DNA from: an uncultured Bacteroidales bacterium
GTDB lineage: Bacteria; Bacteroidota; Bacteroidia; Bacteroidales; UBA932
NCBI GenBank assembly: GCA_946415475.1
Contig: CAMKSQ010000017.1
Coordinates: 1-32,451 of the forward strand
Length of the DNA stretch: 32,451 nt
Reading direction: 5' to 3'
Part shown: one piece after another, positions 1 to 8,626 of the stretch
Numbering within the stretch: position 1 is the first letter of the stretch
How the letters are laid out: every line of letters begins with the position of its first letter
The notes under the pieces: generated by a model
Seen by the model: the letters and a program-made list of their open reading frames with translations, nothing else
Databases searched by the model: none
Told to the model about the DNA's origin: nothing
Made by a program: the position numbers and the translations under genes

Positions 1-78
1 CGTCAGATGAACTACTCCGCCTACGAAAGCGAGCAGTTCTGGGCCTACAATGAATCCGTTAAGAAAATGATTGCATAG
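1..78 (+). CDS. atpA: V-type ATPase subunit A, C-terminal end (5' partial)
   Basis: The first 25 codons read open in frame 1 and end with a TAG at 76-78, two bases before the subunit B start. The visible residues (ending ESVKKMIA) are too few to carry a domain. The assignment as the catalytic A subunit rests on gene order: in Bacteroidetes V-type ATPase operons A directly precedes B, D, I and K, and the short hydrophilic tail fits an A-subunit C-terminus. This is inference from context. Confidence 0.6.
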   Translation, partial: RQMNYSAYESEQFWAYNESVKKMIA

Positions 79-80
79 CT

Positions 81-1400
81 ATGGCAACAAAAGCATATCA
101 AAGAGTATATACCAAGCTGGAAGGCATTACCAAGGCCACCGTTTCGCTGAAGGCCAAGGGCGTTTCCAACGATGAACTGGCCGTGGTGGACGGCCGTCTG
201 GCCCAGGTGGTACGCATCAAAGGAGATACCATCACCCTGCAGGTTTTCTCCGGAACGGAGGGCATCCCCACCAACGCGGAAGTCGTGTTCCTGGGAGAGC
301 CCCCTACCCTGAAAGTATCCGAGCAGCTGAGCGGCCGCTTCTTCGACGCCTACGGTCACCCTATAGACGGCGGTCCGGAAATCGACGGCGAGGAGCGCCA
401 GATCGGCGGTCCGTCCGTGAACCCGTACAAGCGTCGCCAGCCTTCCCAGCTCATCCCTACCGGTATCGCCGGTATCGACCTGAACAATACGCTGGTGTCC
501 GGCCAGAAGATTCCTTTCTTCGCCGACCCGGACCAGCCGTACAACCAGGTGATGGCAGACGTTGCCCTGCGTGCCGATGTGGACAAGATTATCCTGGGCG
601 GCATGGGTCTGTCCAACGACGACTACCTCTTCTTCAAGCATTCGTTTGAAGCTGCAGGTGCCCTGGACAAGATCATCTGCTTTATCAACACCACGGAAAA
701 CCCGCCGGTGGAACGCCTGCTGGTGCCGGATATGGCCCTTACCGCCGCGGAATACTTCGCCGTGGATAAGAACGAGAAGGTGCTGGTGCTCCTGACCGAC
801 ATGACCCTGTATGCAGACGCCCTTTCCATCGTGAGCAACCGTATGGACCAAATCCCGTCCAAGGACTCCATGCCGGGCTCCCTGTACAGCGACCTGGCCA
901 AGATTTACGAGAAGGCCGTGCAGCTGCCTACCGAAGGTTCCATCACCATCATTGCCGTTACCACCCTGAACGACGGTGATATCACCCACGCCATCCCGGA
1001 TAACACCGGTTACATCACGGAAGGCCAGCTCTTCCTGCGTGCCGATTCCGATACCGGTAAGGTTATCATCGACCCGTTCCGCAGCCTGTCCCGTCTGAAA
1101 CAGCTGGTGCAGGGCAAGAAGACCCGCGAGGACCACTCGCAGGTGATGAACGCCTCCGTGCGTCTGTACGCAGATGCCCAGAACGCCAAAACCAAACTGG
1201 AGAACGGCTTCGACCTGTCGGACTACGACCACCGCTGCCTGGCCTATGCCAAAGACTACGCCCGGGAGCTCCTGGCCATTGACGTTAACATTGGCATCAC
1301 CGAAATGCTGGACACCGCCTGGAAGCTTTTCGCCAAGCACTTCAGCCCGGCAGAAACCGGTATCAAACAGGCACTTGTAGACAAATACTGGGTTAAATAA
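81..1400 (+). CDS. atpB: V-type ATP synthase subunit B
   Basis: Non-catalytic nucleotide-site subunit of the peripheral V1 sector, which alternates with A in the hexamer. The 439 residues match the family length. The N-terminal beta-barrel (about 1-75) is followed by the nucleotide-binding fold; the P-loop position near residue 141 reads SGQKIPFF, without the GKT of a true Walker A, as expected for B rather than A. Other family signatures are the QLIPTGIAGID stretch and the SRLKQL segment in the C-terminal third. Start ATG lies two bases after the A stop, and the stop TAA shares its last base with the ATG of subunit D (TAATG), so the genes are translationally coupled. A 431-codon open frame on the opposite strand is a shadow of this gene. 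Confidence 0.97.
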   Translation: MATKAYQRVYTKLEGITKATVSLKAKGVSNDELAVVDGRLAQVVRIKGDTITLQVFSGTEGIPTNAEVVFLGEPPTLKVSEQLSGRFFDAYGHPIDGGPEIDGEERQIGGPSVNPYKRRQPSQLIPTGIAGIDLNNTLVSGQKIPFFADPDQPYNQVMADVALRADVDKIILGGMGLSNDDYLFFKHSFEAAGALDKIICFINTTENPPVERLLVPDMALTAAEYFAVDKNEKVLVLLTDMTLYADALSIVSNRMDQIPSKDSMPGSLYSDLAKIYEKAVQLPTEGSITIIAVTTLNDGDITHAIPDNTGYITEGQLFLRADSDTGKVIIDPFRSLSRLKQLVQGKKTREDHSQVMNASVRLYADAQNAKTKLENGFDLSDYDHRCLAYAKDYARELLAIDVNIGITEMLDTAWKLFAKHFSPAETGIKQALVDKYWVK

Positions 1401-2011
1401 TGGCTATCAAATTCCAATATAACAAAACCTCGCTGACGGAAATGGGCAAGCAGCTCAAAGTCCGGCAGAGGGCCCTCCCTACCCTGCAGAACAAGGAGAG
1501 TGCCCTCCGTCTGGAAGTGCGCAAGGCCAAGACGGACAGCGAGCGTTTAATCAGTGAGTTGGAAGATGCCTTGCAGCGTTACGATTATCTGGCAGCCCTG
1601 TGGAACGAATTCGAACCGGGGCTCATCGCCATCACGGATGTAGACCTGTACACCAAAAAGGTGGCAGGCGTGAAAACCCCCGCCCTCGGAGAAATCCATT
1701 ACGAAATCAAGCCCTTCAACGCCTTTGTCAAACCCGCCTGGTATGCAGACGGCGTGGCCATCCTCAAGGAACTGAGCCGCCTGGGCATCGAGAGCGAAGT
1801 CTATCTGGAAAAGGCCCGTATCCTGGACTACCAGCGCAAAAAGACCACGCAGAAGGTAAATCTGTACGAGAAAGTACAGATCCCTGGTTATCAGGAAGCC
1901 ATCCGCAAAATCAAACGCTACATGGAAGACGAAGAAAACCTGTCCAAGGCATCTTCCAAGATTGTTAAAAACCGCCACGCAGAGGAGGAGGAGGCCTCAG
2001 AGCAAGTATGA
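1400..2011 (+). CDS. atpD: V-type ATP synthase subunit D
   Basis: Central rotor stalk subunit that couples A3B3 hydrolysis or synthesis to the membrane ring. The 203 residues are the usual size, with the charged, heptad-rich helices at both ends (residues about 5-60 and 130-190) that form the coiled-coil stalk, and the N-terminal pattern TSLTEMGKQLKVRQRALPTLQNK typical of the family is visible in part. It overlaps the B stop by one base and its own TGA overlaps the ATG of the next gene by four bases (ATGA). Lysine- and glutamate-rich tail. Confidence 0.93.
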   Translation: MAIKFQYNKTSLTEMGKQLKVRQRALPTLQNKESALRLEVRKAKTDSERLISELEDALQRYDYLAALWNEFEPGLIAITDVDLYTKKVAGVKTPALGEIHYEIKPFNAFVKPAWYADGVAILKELSRLGIESEVYLEKARILDYQRKKTTQKVNLYEKVQIPGYQEAIRKIKRYMEDEENLSKASSKIVKNRHAEEEEASEQV

Positions 2012-3789
2012 TTACTCCCATGACCAAATACTCCTTTATTCTGCTGAATGGAGAACAGGGAGACCTGCTGGAGCGCCTGCAGGAGGTGGGCCTGGTGGAT
2101 ATCACGCGCAGCATCAAGCCCGTCGATGAAAACTCCCAGAACATCAAGGCGGAAATCGAGCTCCTGGACGGTCTTATCAACGGACTACAGAAAGCCGATA
2201 TTCCAGAAGGAACGGAGCGGGAGTTCATCGATGGGGATATCGTCCGCCTCGCGGGCGGCATGCTCATGCGCTACTCCGACGACACGGTAGAAATCAAGCA
2301 ACTGGAAAAGGAAGTGTCCGAGCTTCGGCTATGGGGTAATTTCGACACCGGAATCCTTGAGGAACTGGCCCATGCAGGCGTTCCCGTGCACTTCCACAGA
2401 CTTTCCAGTAAAGCGTTCAAGCCGGAATGGAAAGAGGAACACGCCCTGGTGGTAGTATCCCACGACAAAGCCAACGTCCTGTTTGTGGTAGCCGGGCCGG
2501 ACAACCTTCCCGGAGAAATCCCCACGCCTTCCACGGACATCCATACCAAGGAAAAGGAACTGCGGGACAAAAAAGCCCACTTCGACCGGGTGCTCAAACG
2601 CATCGCCAGTGCCAAAGACCGCATCCCCGAACTGGAAGAGAAGAGAAGAGAGTTATATGCCAAACTGGACCTGTACCTGGCCGGTGCCGCCGCCGTTCCC
2701 GCGGCAGAAGACACCATCGTCACCCTGGTGGGCTATGCCCCCACGGAAAAGGACGATACCGTTACGGCCGCCCTGGACCAGACCGGCGTCTATTACCTGA
2801 AGGAAGACGCCGTGGTGGAAGACAACCCGCCCATCAGCCTCCGCAACAACTGGTTTGTGAAGCAGTTCGAGGTTCTTACGGACATGTACGGACGTCCGGG
2901 CTATGACGGCTTCGACCCTACCCCGTTCATCAGCGTGTTCTTCCTGCTGTTCTTCGCCTTCTGTATGGGCGATGCCGGTTACGGGCTCATCCTGATTCTT
3001 ATCGGCCTGCTGCTCAAGAAGGTGGATTCCTTCAAGGACATGGCGCCGCTGGTGGTCCTGCTGGGTATCGGCACCACCGTCATCGGCTTCCTCTTCCATA
3101 CCTTCTTCTCCATGGATATCAGCACATGGAGCATCTTTGCACCCATCAAGGGCATCTTCCTGCCGGCCAAGATTGCCGGATACGACGGCACCATGGTGCT
3201 GGCCCTCATCGTGGGTGTGGTGCACCTGTGCCTGGCCATGTGCGTAAAAACCTACCAGGAAACCAAGAACAAGGGCTTTATCAATGCCCTGGGCTCCTGG
3301 GGCTGGACCCTCCTGATTGTGGGCGGTGTCATTGTGGCTGCCCTGGCGTTTGCCGGCATCATGGACAAAGACCTTACCAAATGGGTAGTGATTGTCCTGG
3401 GCATCGTGAGTGCCCTGGGTATCTTCGTGTTCAATGACATGCAGCGCAACAAACTGGCCAACATAGGCGTGGGCCTCTGGAACACCTACAACACGGCCAC
3501 CGGCCTGCTGGGAGATGTGCTCAGTTACCTGCGTCTGTATGCCCTTGGTCTGGCAGGCAGCATGCTGGGCATGGCTTTCAACAATATCGGTACCATGGTT
3601 CTTGGAGATGGCTCCAAGCCCGCGCTATGGCTTCCGTTCATTGTCATCGTGATTATCGGCCACACCTTAAACATTGCCATGGCTGCCCTGGGCGCCTTTG
3701 TGCACCCGTTGCGTCTGAATTTCCTGGAGTTCTTCAAGAATTCCGGCTATGAGGCCGCCGGCCGCAACTACAACCCGCTAAAGAAATAA
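2008..3789 (+). CDS. atpI: V-type ATP synthase subunit I
   Basis: Membrane stator subunit (a-subunit homologue) that forms the ion half-channels beside the K ring. Residues 1 to about 290 are soluble and contain a coiled-coil section (about 175-225, KEKELRDKKAHFDRV); from about residue 305 there are seven or eight hydrophobic helices, including the conserved LLGDVLSYLRLYALGLAG segment whose arginines face the ring, and a C-terminal HPLRLNFLEFFKNSGYEA motif. Length of 593 is normal. The start at 2008 overlaps the D stop; a second ATG at 2020 is a possible alternative. Next gene follows after 20 bases. Confidence 0.96.
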   Translation: MITPMTKYSFILLNGEQGDLLERLQEVGLVDITRSIKPVDENSQNIKAEIELLDGLINGLQKADIPEGTEREFIDGDIVRLAGGMLMRYSDDTVEIKQLEKEVSELRLWGNFDTGILEELAHAGVPVHFHRLSSKAFKPEWKEEHALVVVSHDKANVLFVVAGPDNLPGEIPTPSTDIHTKEKELRDKKAHFDRVLKRIASAKDRIPELEEKRRELYAKLDLYLAGAAAVPAAEDTIVTLVGYAPTEKDDTVTAALDQTGVYYLKEDAVVEDNPPISLRNNWFVKQFEVLTDMYGRPGYDGFDPTPFISVFFLLFFAFCMGDAGYGLILILIGLLLKKVDSFKDMAPLVVLLGIGTTVIGFLFHTFFSMDISTWSIFAPIKGIFLPAKIAGYDGTMVLALIVGVVHLCLAMCVKTYQETKNKGFINALGSWGWTLLIVGGVIVAALAFAGIMDKDLTKWVVIVLGIVSALGIFVFNDMQRNKLANIGVGLWNTYNTATGLLGDVLSYLRLYALGLAGSMLGMAFNNIGTMVLGDGSKPALWLPFIVIVIIGHTLNIAMAALGAFVHPLRLNFLEFFKNSGYEAAGRNYNPLKK

Positions 3790-3806
3790 ATTCAAAATAC
3801 TTATAA

Positions 3807-4229
<423 letters not shown>

Positions 4230-4248
4230 TCAGGTACTCCTGCAGAAG

Positions 4249-4290
4249 AAGTGACAGCCGGACAGATTTGGTCCGGCTGTCACTTTTTTT
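4249..4290 (+). terminator. Rho-independent terminator of the V-type ATPase operon
   Basis: A 15-bp stem (AAGTGACAGCCGGAC pairing with GTCCGGCTGTCACTT) with a 7-base loop is followed by a run of seven T. It closes the ATPase operon before the clostripain gene. Confidence 0.93.
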
Positions 4291-4323
4291 GGACTTCGCT
4301 TTCCTATTTAGGGATAAAAAAGG

Positions 4324-4331
4324 TATATTTG
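4324..4331 (+). promoter_or_regulatory. Bacteroidetes -7 element for the C11 protease gene
   Basis: TATATTTG matches TAnnTTTG, 47 bases upstream of the ATG at 4378 and just after the preceding terminator. No good TTTG is found at the -33 position (19 bases upstream), so the box is only a partial match. Confidence 0.55.
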
Positions 4332-4377
4332 CAAATGTACCTCCAACGGAAGTAATTACTAATAAACCAAATAAACG

Positions 4378-5922
4378 ATGAAAAGAATTGTAAGCATCCT
4401 TTCCATGGCCGCCCTGCTGGCGGTTCTGGTACCGGCCTGTAACAAGACCACGCCGGAAAAAACGGACGAAGGGAAAGACGACTCCGGAAAAGTGGATCCC
4501 GATCCCACCCCTACCCCAGCTACCAAGGCAGACTACACCATCCTGTATTATGGGATCGGCGGCGGTAACCTGGATATCGGTGACGAAGACACCATCAAGG
4601 ATATGGCCAAGGCCCTTGACGGGGAAAACTGCAATGTCCGCATCATTACGCAGTATAAATATTCCACCAAAGAAGGGGTTGCCAAAAAAGAGAAACAGAA
4701 AAATTTCAAAATTAGCGGAGAGCCGGGAACGGTCTATCGCTATGAGATAACGCCCTCCATCATTGCCCCTAAGGGCTCGGACCACTATCTCACACTTCCC
4801 AAGGACACCAAGATTGCAGGCGCAGATTATAAGATGTACGCCCCGGAAAACATCTCGTCCTTTATCAAATATGCGGTAGAAAAAGCGCCCGCCAGCCAGT
4901 ATCTCTTCTTTGTTACCGGCCACGGAGACGGCTACGACCTGGCAGCGGACATTCCGCTCACCAAAACCACCGCTACAGACGAAAATTTTGAGGACAATCC
5001 CGGAATCAGCATGTACCAACTCAAGGAAGGCATCAGGCAATCCGGCGTTCAGCTGGCCTTGCTGGGCTATCAATCCTGCGAGATGGGCCAGATTGAGGTC
5101 ATCTCCGAGCTCCAGGGAGCCGCCAGTTACATCATGGCTTCCGGACACACCATCAGCGATTTTGGCTACGGGGACATGATTGAAGCCATGCGGGACGGCG
5201 ACCCCTTTAAAACCGCTCTTGAGGACCTTGCCAGAGGCAGCCTGAACGAAAACCTTCCCCAGGAGGGCGGCAACGCGAACTTCCACATCACGGACATGAA
5301 CAAGCTGCCTGCCTTCCTTGCTACCCTGAAGGAGATTACCACCTACCTGTGCGCCAACAAGCTGGACAACGAAAAAGGCTATCTTGCCGCCGCCGCAAAG
5401 ACCTATCAGTACGACGAAGAGGAAAACAAGTTCGACCTATACGACTACCTGTACTTCCTGGGCAAAGAAGTATACAGCAAGGACCAGAACTACCTCAATC
5501 TCCTGGAAAAGGTAAAAAAGGCGTTGGACCAGGCCCAGCCCATCCACTTCAACTCCCTGGAATGCAAAGGGGACGACTACTACGAAAACCTGAGCTACTC
5601 CGTATGCCTGGGTGCCCAGGGTTACCTGGTAGATTATATCGATAAAGGACGCAAGCAGCAGGCCATTGACAAAAACGGCAACACCTACAGCCTGGTAAAT
5701 AACGTGGTCGATACCAGTAAGCCCATCAAGACCGATGCCAATAAAGCATGGGATAAGACCTACAGCCTCACCACCTTTGACAAAACCGTAGGCTGGAGCA
5801 AATGGTTCGCCGTGAACCCGGCTTTCCCGCGCAACAACCCGCCCTTCTACCTGTTCCAGAATGCGGACGAGCCCGTCGACGACGAGGACGATGAGGAAGA
5901 AGGCGACGAGGGAGACGAATAA
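4378..5922 (+). CDS. Clostripain-like (family C11) cysteine peptidase, lipoprotein
   Basis: Predicted surface or periplasmic lipoprotein. The N-terminus (MKRIVSILSMAALLAVLVPAC) has a lipobox LVPAC with Cys21, followed by a flexible Asp/Lys/Pro/Thr linker to about residue 48. The peptidase domain shows the caspase-like dyad: His182 in FVTGHGDGYD and Cys234 in LLGYQSCEMGQ, each after a hydrophobic beta strand, as in peptidase family C11. The last 20 or so residues are almost entirely acidic (Asp/Glu). Length is 514. It has its own promoter and is separated from the ATPase operon by a terminator. Its stop lies only two bases from the stop of the convergent yggS. Substrate unknown; clostripain relatives prefer Arg or Lys at P1. 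Confidence 0.88.
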   Translation: MKRIVSILSMAALLAVLVPACNKTTPEKTDEGKDDSGKVDPDPTPTPATKADYTILYYGIGGGNLDIGDEDTIKDMAKALDGENCNVRIITQYKYSTKEGVAKKEKQKNFKISGEPGTVYRYEITPSIIAPKGSDHYLTLPKDTKIAGADYKMYAPENISSFIKYAVEKAPASQYLFFVTGHGDGYDLAADIPLTKTTATDENFEDNPGISMYQLKEGIRQSGVQLALLGYQSCEMGQIEVISELQGAASYIMASGHTISDFGYGDMIEAMRDGDPFKTALEDLARGSLNENLPQEGGNANFHITDMNKLPAFLATLKEITTYLCANKLDNEKGYLAAAAKTYQYDEEENKFDLYDYLYFLGKEVYSKDQNYLNLLEKVKKALDQAQPIHFNSLECKGDDYYENLSYSVCLGAQGYLVDYIDKGRKQQAIDKNGNTYSLVNNVVDTSKPIKTDANKAWDKTYSLTTFDKTVGWSKWFAVNPAFPRNNPPFYLFQNADEPVDDEDDEEEGDEGDE

Positions 5923-5924
5923 TT

Positions 5925-6704
5925 CTAGTACTCGCGGGGGCCAAAGATATCGGTACCGATCCGCACCATGGTAGCCCCATACTGCACGGCAATCATCCAG
6001 TCCCCCGACATACCTATCGACAATGTATCAAAGCCTTCCATCCCGGAGGCTTTGATTCTTTTATACAGCGCCTCAATCCGTGCAAACTCCCCTTCCACCT
6101 GTTCCATATCCTCCGTGTTGCTTGCCATGCCCATCAGGCCTCTAATGCGGATCCCATTGAGCGGAGCAGGTATATCTTCGCAAACCGCCTCCGCTTCGCT
6201 CCGGCCCCTCCCAACTCGCAACGCGTCTGACGACGCGGCTGTGGGCCCCTCCCTCTTACACGGCCGAGGGTGGCCATGGGTTTGCGAAGATATACCTGCA
6301 CCGCTGATTATAGTCATAATTTCATTTTCAGAGAAGCCCTGCTTGGTCTGTTCTGCGCCCAGGTGGAGTTCCAGGAGAATGTCGATGACTTTGTTGTTGG
6401 CTACTGCCCATGTGGAGATGGCCTGCAGCAAGTGCAAGGAATCTACGGACTGGACCAGGGAGACATACGGCAGCACCAGTTTGAGCTTGTTGGTCTGCAG
6501 ATGGCCTATGAAATGCCACTGCACGTCCGCGGGCATTTGAGGAACTTTGGCAGCCAGTTCCTGCGGGCGGCTCTCGGCAAAGATGCGCTGGCCGGCCTGA
6601 TAGGCCTCCATCAGGCGTTCCACCGGGTGGAATTTGGAAACGGCTACCAGCTGTACACCAGCAGGCAAAGCACGAAGCAAGGTCTGTAAATTCTCCTGAA
6701 TCAT
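5925..6704 (-). CDS. yggS: YggS family PLP homeostasis protein carrying an in-frame palindromic insertion
   Basis: Pyridoxal phosphate-binding protein of the alanine racemase N-terminal barrel fold, involved in vitamin B6 balance. Visible family marks: VAVSKFHP with the PLP lysine (K24 from the chosen start), ESRPQEL, WHFIGHLQTNK, IRGLMGMA, and near the end LSIGMSGDW and VRIGTDIFGPREY. The start is set at 6704 (MIQENLQT); an upstream ATG at 6734 would encode ten residues from a palindromic repeat and is rejected. Between ENEIMTIISGA and NGIRIRGLMGMA there are about 45 residues absent from the family; they are encoded by a 146-bp inverted-repeat element (6160-6305) with no stop or frame change. 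The insertion falls in the loop before a core strand, so function may survive. Third gene of the DUF349-yidC-yggS unit. Confidence 0.9.
   Translation of the reverse strand: MIQENLQTLLRALPAGVQLVAVSKFHPVERLMEAYQAGQRIFAESRPQELAAKVPQMPADVQWHFIGHLQTNKLKLVLPYVSLVQSVDSLHLLQAISTWAVANNKVIDILLELHLGAEQTKQGFSENEIMTIISGAGISSQTHGHPRPCKREGPTAASSDALRVGRGRSEAEAVCEDIPAPLNGIRIRGLMGMASNTEDMEQVEGEFARIEALYKRIKASGMEGFDTLSIGMSGDWMIAVQYGATMVRIGTDIFGPREY
6160..6305. mobile_element. 146-bp palindromic (MITE-like) element inside yggS
   Basis: Left arm 6160-6186 and right arm 6279-6305 are inverted copies of 27 bases with one mismatch (core GGTATATCTTCGCAAACC). Between them lie two direct copies of GGCCCCTCCC (6203-6212 and 6244-6253) flanking a small hairpin, CGCGTC-TGAC-GACGCG (6222-6237). 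No ORF of its own. It is open in the yggS frame throughout. It encodes no transposase, so any movement would need an enzyme supplied elsewhere. No second copy is present in the window. Confidence 0.8.
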
Positions 6705-6709
6705 AAAAA

Positions 6710-6738
6710 GAGATGCCCGGTCAGAGCCGGGCATGACA
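6710..6738. repeat. GAGAT-ATGACA palindromic repeat, copy 1 (yidC-yggS gap)
   Basis: GAGATGCCCGGTCAGAGCCG plus GGCATGACA: an 8-bp GC-rich stem (ATGCCCGG/CCGGGCAT) bounded by GAG and GACA. It fills the gap between the yidC stop (6740-6742) and the yggS start (6704). It is nearly the same as the copy at 31187-31214, including the flanking ATTA that contains the stop codon of the upstream gene. Confidence 0.85.
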
Positions 6739-6739
6739 A

Positions 6740-8623
6740 TTAGCGTTTTTTACCTTTCTGTTTTTCCATCTCCCGCTGCATCTTCTGGGCTTCTTCCAGA
6801 CGCTGCTGCCACTTGCTCTTGGGAGCGGGCTTGCCGCTGGCTTCCGCCGCTTTCACCTTGTCCAGGACCTCCTGCGGATTCACCACCCACTTGCGGATGA
6901 TGAAGGTTTCCAGCATGGTGATGAGGTTGCTGAGCAGGTAATAGTAGCTAAGACCACTGGAGAGGTTGTTACAGATGAAGAACATCATGATGGGCATCAT
7001 GTACAGGGTCATGGCCTGCATCATCTTGGCGTTAGGGTCATTCCCCGCCGACTGCTGCGACATGGAGATCTTGGAGTAGAAGAACATGGAGACAGCCATC
7101 AGGAGGGCGAACAGACTGATATGGTCCATGCCCAGGATGCTGGTGCCCCAATGGATGACATCGTCATAGGCGCTCAGGTCTTCCGCCCACAGGAAATGCT
7201 GCTGACGCAGCTGGATGGAAGCCGGAAAGAAGCGGAACATGGCCCACAGAATAGGCATCTGGAGCAACATGGGCAGACAGCCACCCATGGGCGACACACC
7301 GGCCTTGCGGTACAGCTCCATGGTTTCCTGCTGCTTCTTCATGGCATCTTCCTGCTTGGGATACTTGGCATTGATTTTCTCCATGTAGGGCTTCAGGGCC
7401 TGCATCTTGGCGCTGGAAGAGTAGCTCTTGTAGGCAAACGGCAGGACCACAATCTTGATGAAGATGGTCATCAGAAGAATGATCAGACCGAAGTTGGAGA
7501 TGCCTTTGTGCAGCCAGTCAAACAGGGGGATGATCACCCACTTGGTGAAATAGCCGATGATTTTACCACCCAGCGGAATCACCTTTTCATAGGCGTGTCC
7601 GTAGGCCTTGAGGCCCTTATAGTCGTTGGGGCCGAAGTAGAACTCAAAGGGAACGTCTATACGCTCTGCATTAGGCGTGATATCGGCCCGCATGAGAGCG
7701 CGGCAGTGCATGAGGTCCTGGCCCGTCTTGGGCAGGAAGTCAATCTTGAACTCGCCATAGCTGAAGTTCCCGGGGGCACGCATGATGGCGCTGAAGAACT
7801 GCTGCTGGAAAGCGAACCACTCAATGTTGTTGTTGAAGCGCTTCTCTCCCCCACGTCCGTTGCCGATATTCGCCGGCTTATTGTCGTCCGGGAAATAGTA
7901 ATTCAGGCGGGAGTACTGGGTTTCGTTCTTATAGCCTTTCTCCATGCGCGGGATGATGGCGTCGAAGTCCACGTCCACGCTGCTCACGTTACGGGGAATC
8001 AGATGGCCCATGCCCACCAGGGACAGGGTTTCATTCACCGAGTAGGAGTCCTTGACCAGGGTGTACTTTTGCTCGATATAGCCACCGTCAGCAAAAGGCA
8101 GCCGCATCACCACCGTGCTGTCCGAAGAAGCCTCCGGAACATACTGGAAGGTGAATTTACGCGTATCTACTGCCGTAGGGGCATATACCACATAACCCAG
8201 CTGGGATTTTTCTCCCTGCAGCAGGTACAGCGGCTCCTGCGAATAGGTGAGATAATCCTTCACCTTTACGGAGTACGGCTGACCGCCACGGGTGGTAAAG
8301 ACCACCTGCAGCTTGTTGTTTTCCAGGGTGATAAGCTGTGCCTCCGCACGGGCAGCGGCATTCAGCGAAGAGTCGGAATAGACCGGGGCGACAGGGGCCT
8401 GAGGTGCAGCAGTAATCGCTTCATCCACAGCGGCAGCGGCCTCCGGATGTTCCGCCCGCCAGATACTGTCCTGCTGCCACTGGGCATAGGCCTCGGCGGC
8501 GGCAATGGAATCCAACTGGGCCTGATAGGCCCTCTGTTTGGCAACTTGACGGCTCTGGTACCCGAAGAACCCCATCATGATGAGGAAAATCAGGACAAAG
8601 CCGATGATTGAATTCTTGTCCAT
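6740..8623 (-). CDS. yidC: Membrane protein insertase YidC
   Basis: Inserts and folds inner-membrane proteins, alone or with SecYEG. The 627 residues have the Gram-negative layout: one N-terminal helix (IIGFVLIFLIMMGFFGYQ), a coiled section rich in Ala/Gln/Glu, a large periplasmic beta domain (about 85-350), then the conserved five-helix Oxa1 domain starting near GYFTKWVIIPLFDWLHK. Conserved stretches include PYMEKINAKYPKQ and GCLPMLLQMPILWAMF. The tail is basic (KQKGKKR), as in ribosome-contacting YidC. It starts three bases after the DUF349 stop, so the two genes are cotranscribed. A 496-codon plus-strand open frame is antisense shadow. Confidence 0.97.
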   Translation of the reverse strand: MDKNSIIGFVLIFLIMMGFFGYQSRQVAKQRAYQAQLDSIAAAEAYAQWQQDSIWRAEHPEAAAAVDEAITAAPQAPVAPVYSDSSLNAAARAEAQLITLENNKLQVVFTTRGGQPYSVKVKDYLTYSQEPLYLLQGEKSQLGYVVYAPTAVDTRKFTFQYVPEASSDSTVVMRLPFADGGYIEQKYTLVKDSYSVNETLSLVGMGHLIPRNVSSVDVDFDAIIPRMEKGYKNETQYSRLNYYFPDDNKPANIGNGRGGEKRFNNNIEWFAFQQQFFSAIMRAPGNFSYGEFKIDFLPKTGQDLMHCRALMRADITPNAERIDVPFEFYFGPNDYKGLKAYGHAYEKVIPLGGKIIGYFTKWVIIPLFDWLHKGISNFGLIILLMTIFIKIVVLPFAYKSYSSSAKMQALKPYMEKINAKYPKQEDAMKKQQETMELYRKAGVSPMGGCLPMLLQMPILWAMFRFFPASIQLRQQHFLWAEDLSAYDDVIHWGTSILGMDHISLFALLMAVSMFFYSKISMSQQSAGNDPNAKMMQAMTLYMMPIMMFFICNNLSSGLSYYYLLSNLITMLETFIIRKWVVNPQEVLDKVKAAEASGKPAPKSKWQQRLEEAQKMQREMEKQKGKKR

Positions 8624-8626
8624 ACG

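Noticed and set aside
45..1340. 431-codon minus-strand open frame
   Set aside because: Exactly antisense to the conserved V-ATPase B gene; composition (Gly/His/Val-rich) is what the reverse of a GC-rich gene gives, and no family is recognisable.
6705..6734. Longer yggS start (MPGSDRASLF extension)
   Set aside because: The ten residues are encoded by the intergenic palindromic repeat, and the family starts near MIQENLQ.
7121..8611. 496-codon plus-strand open frame
   Set aside because: Antisense shadow of yidC, His/Gln/Gly-rich, no recognisable domain.
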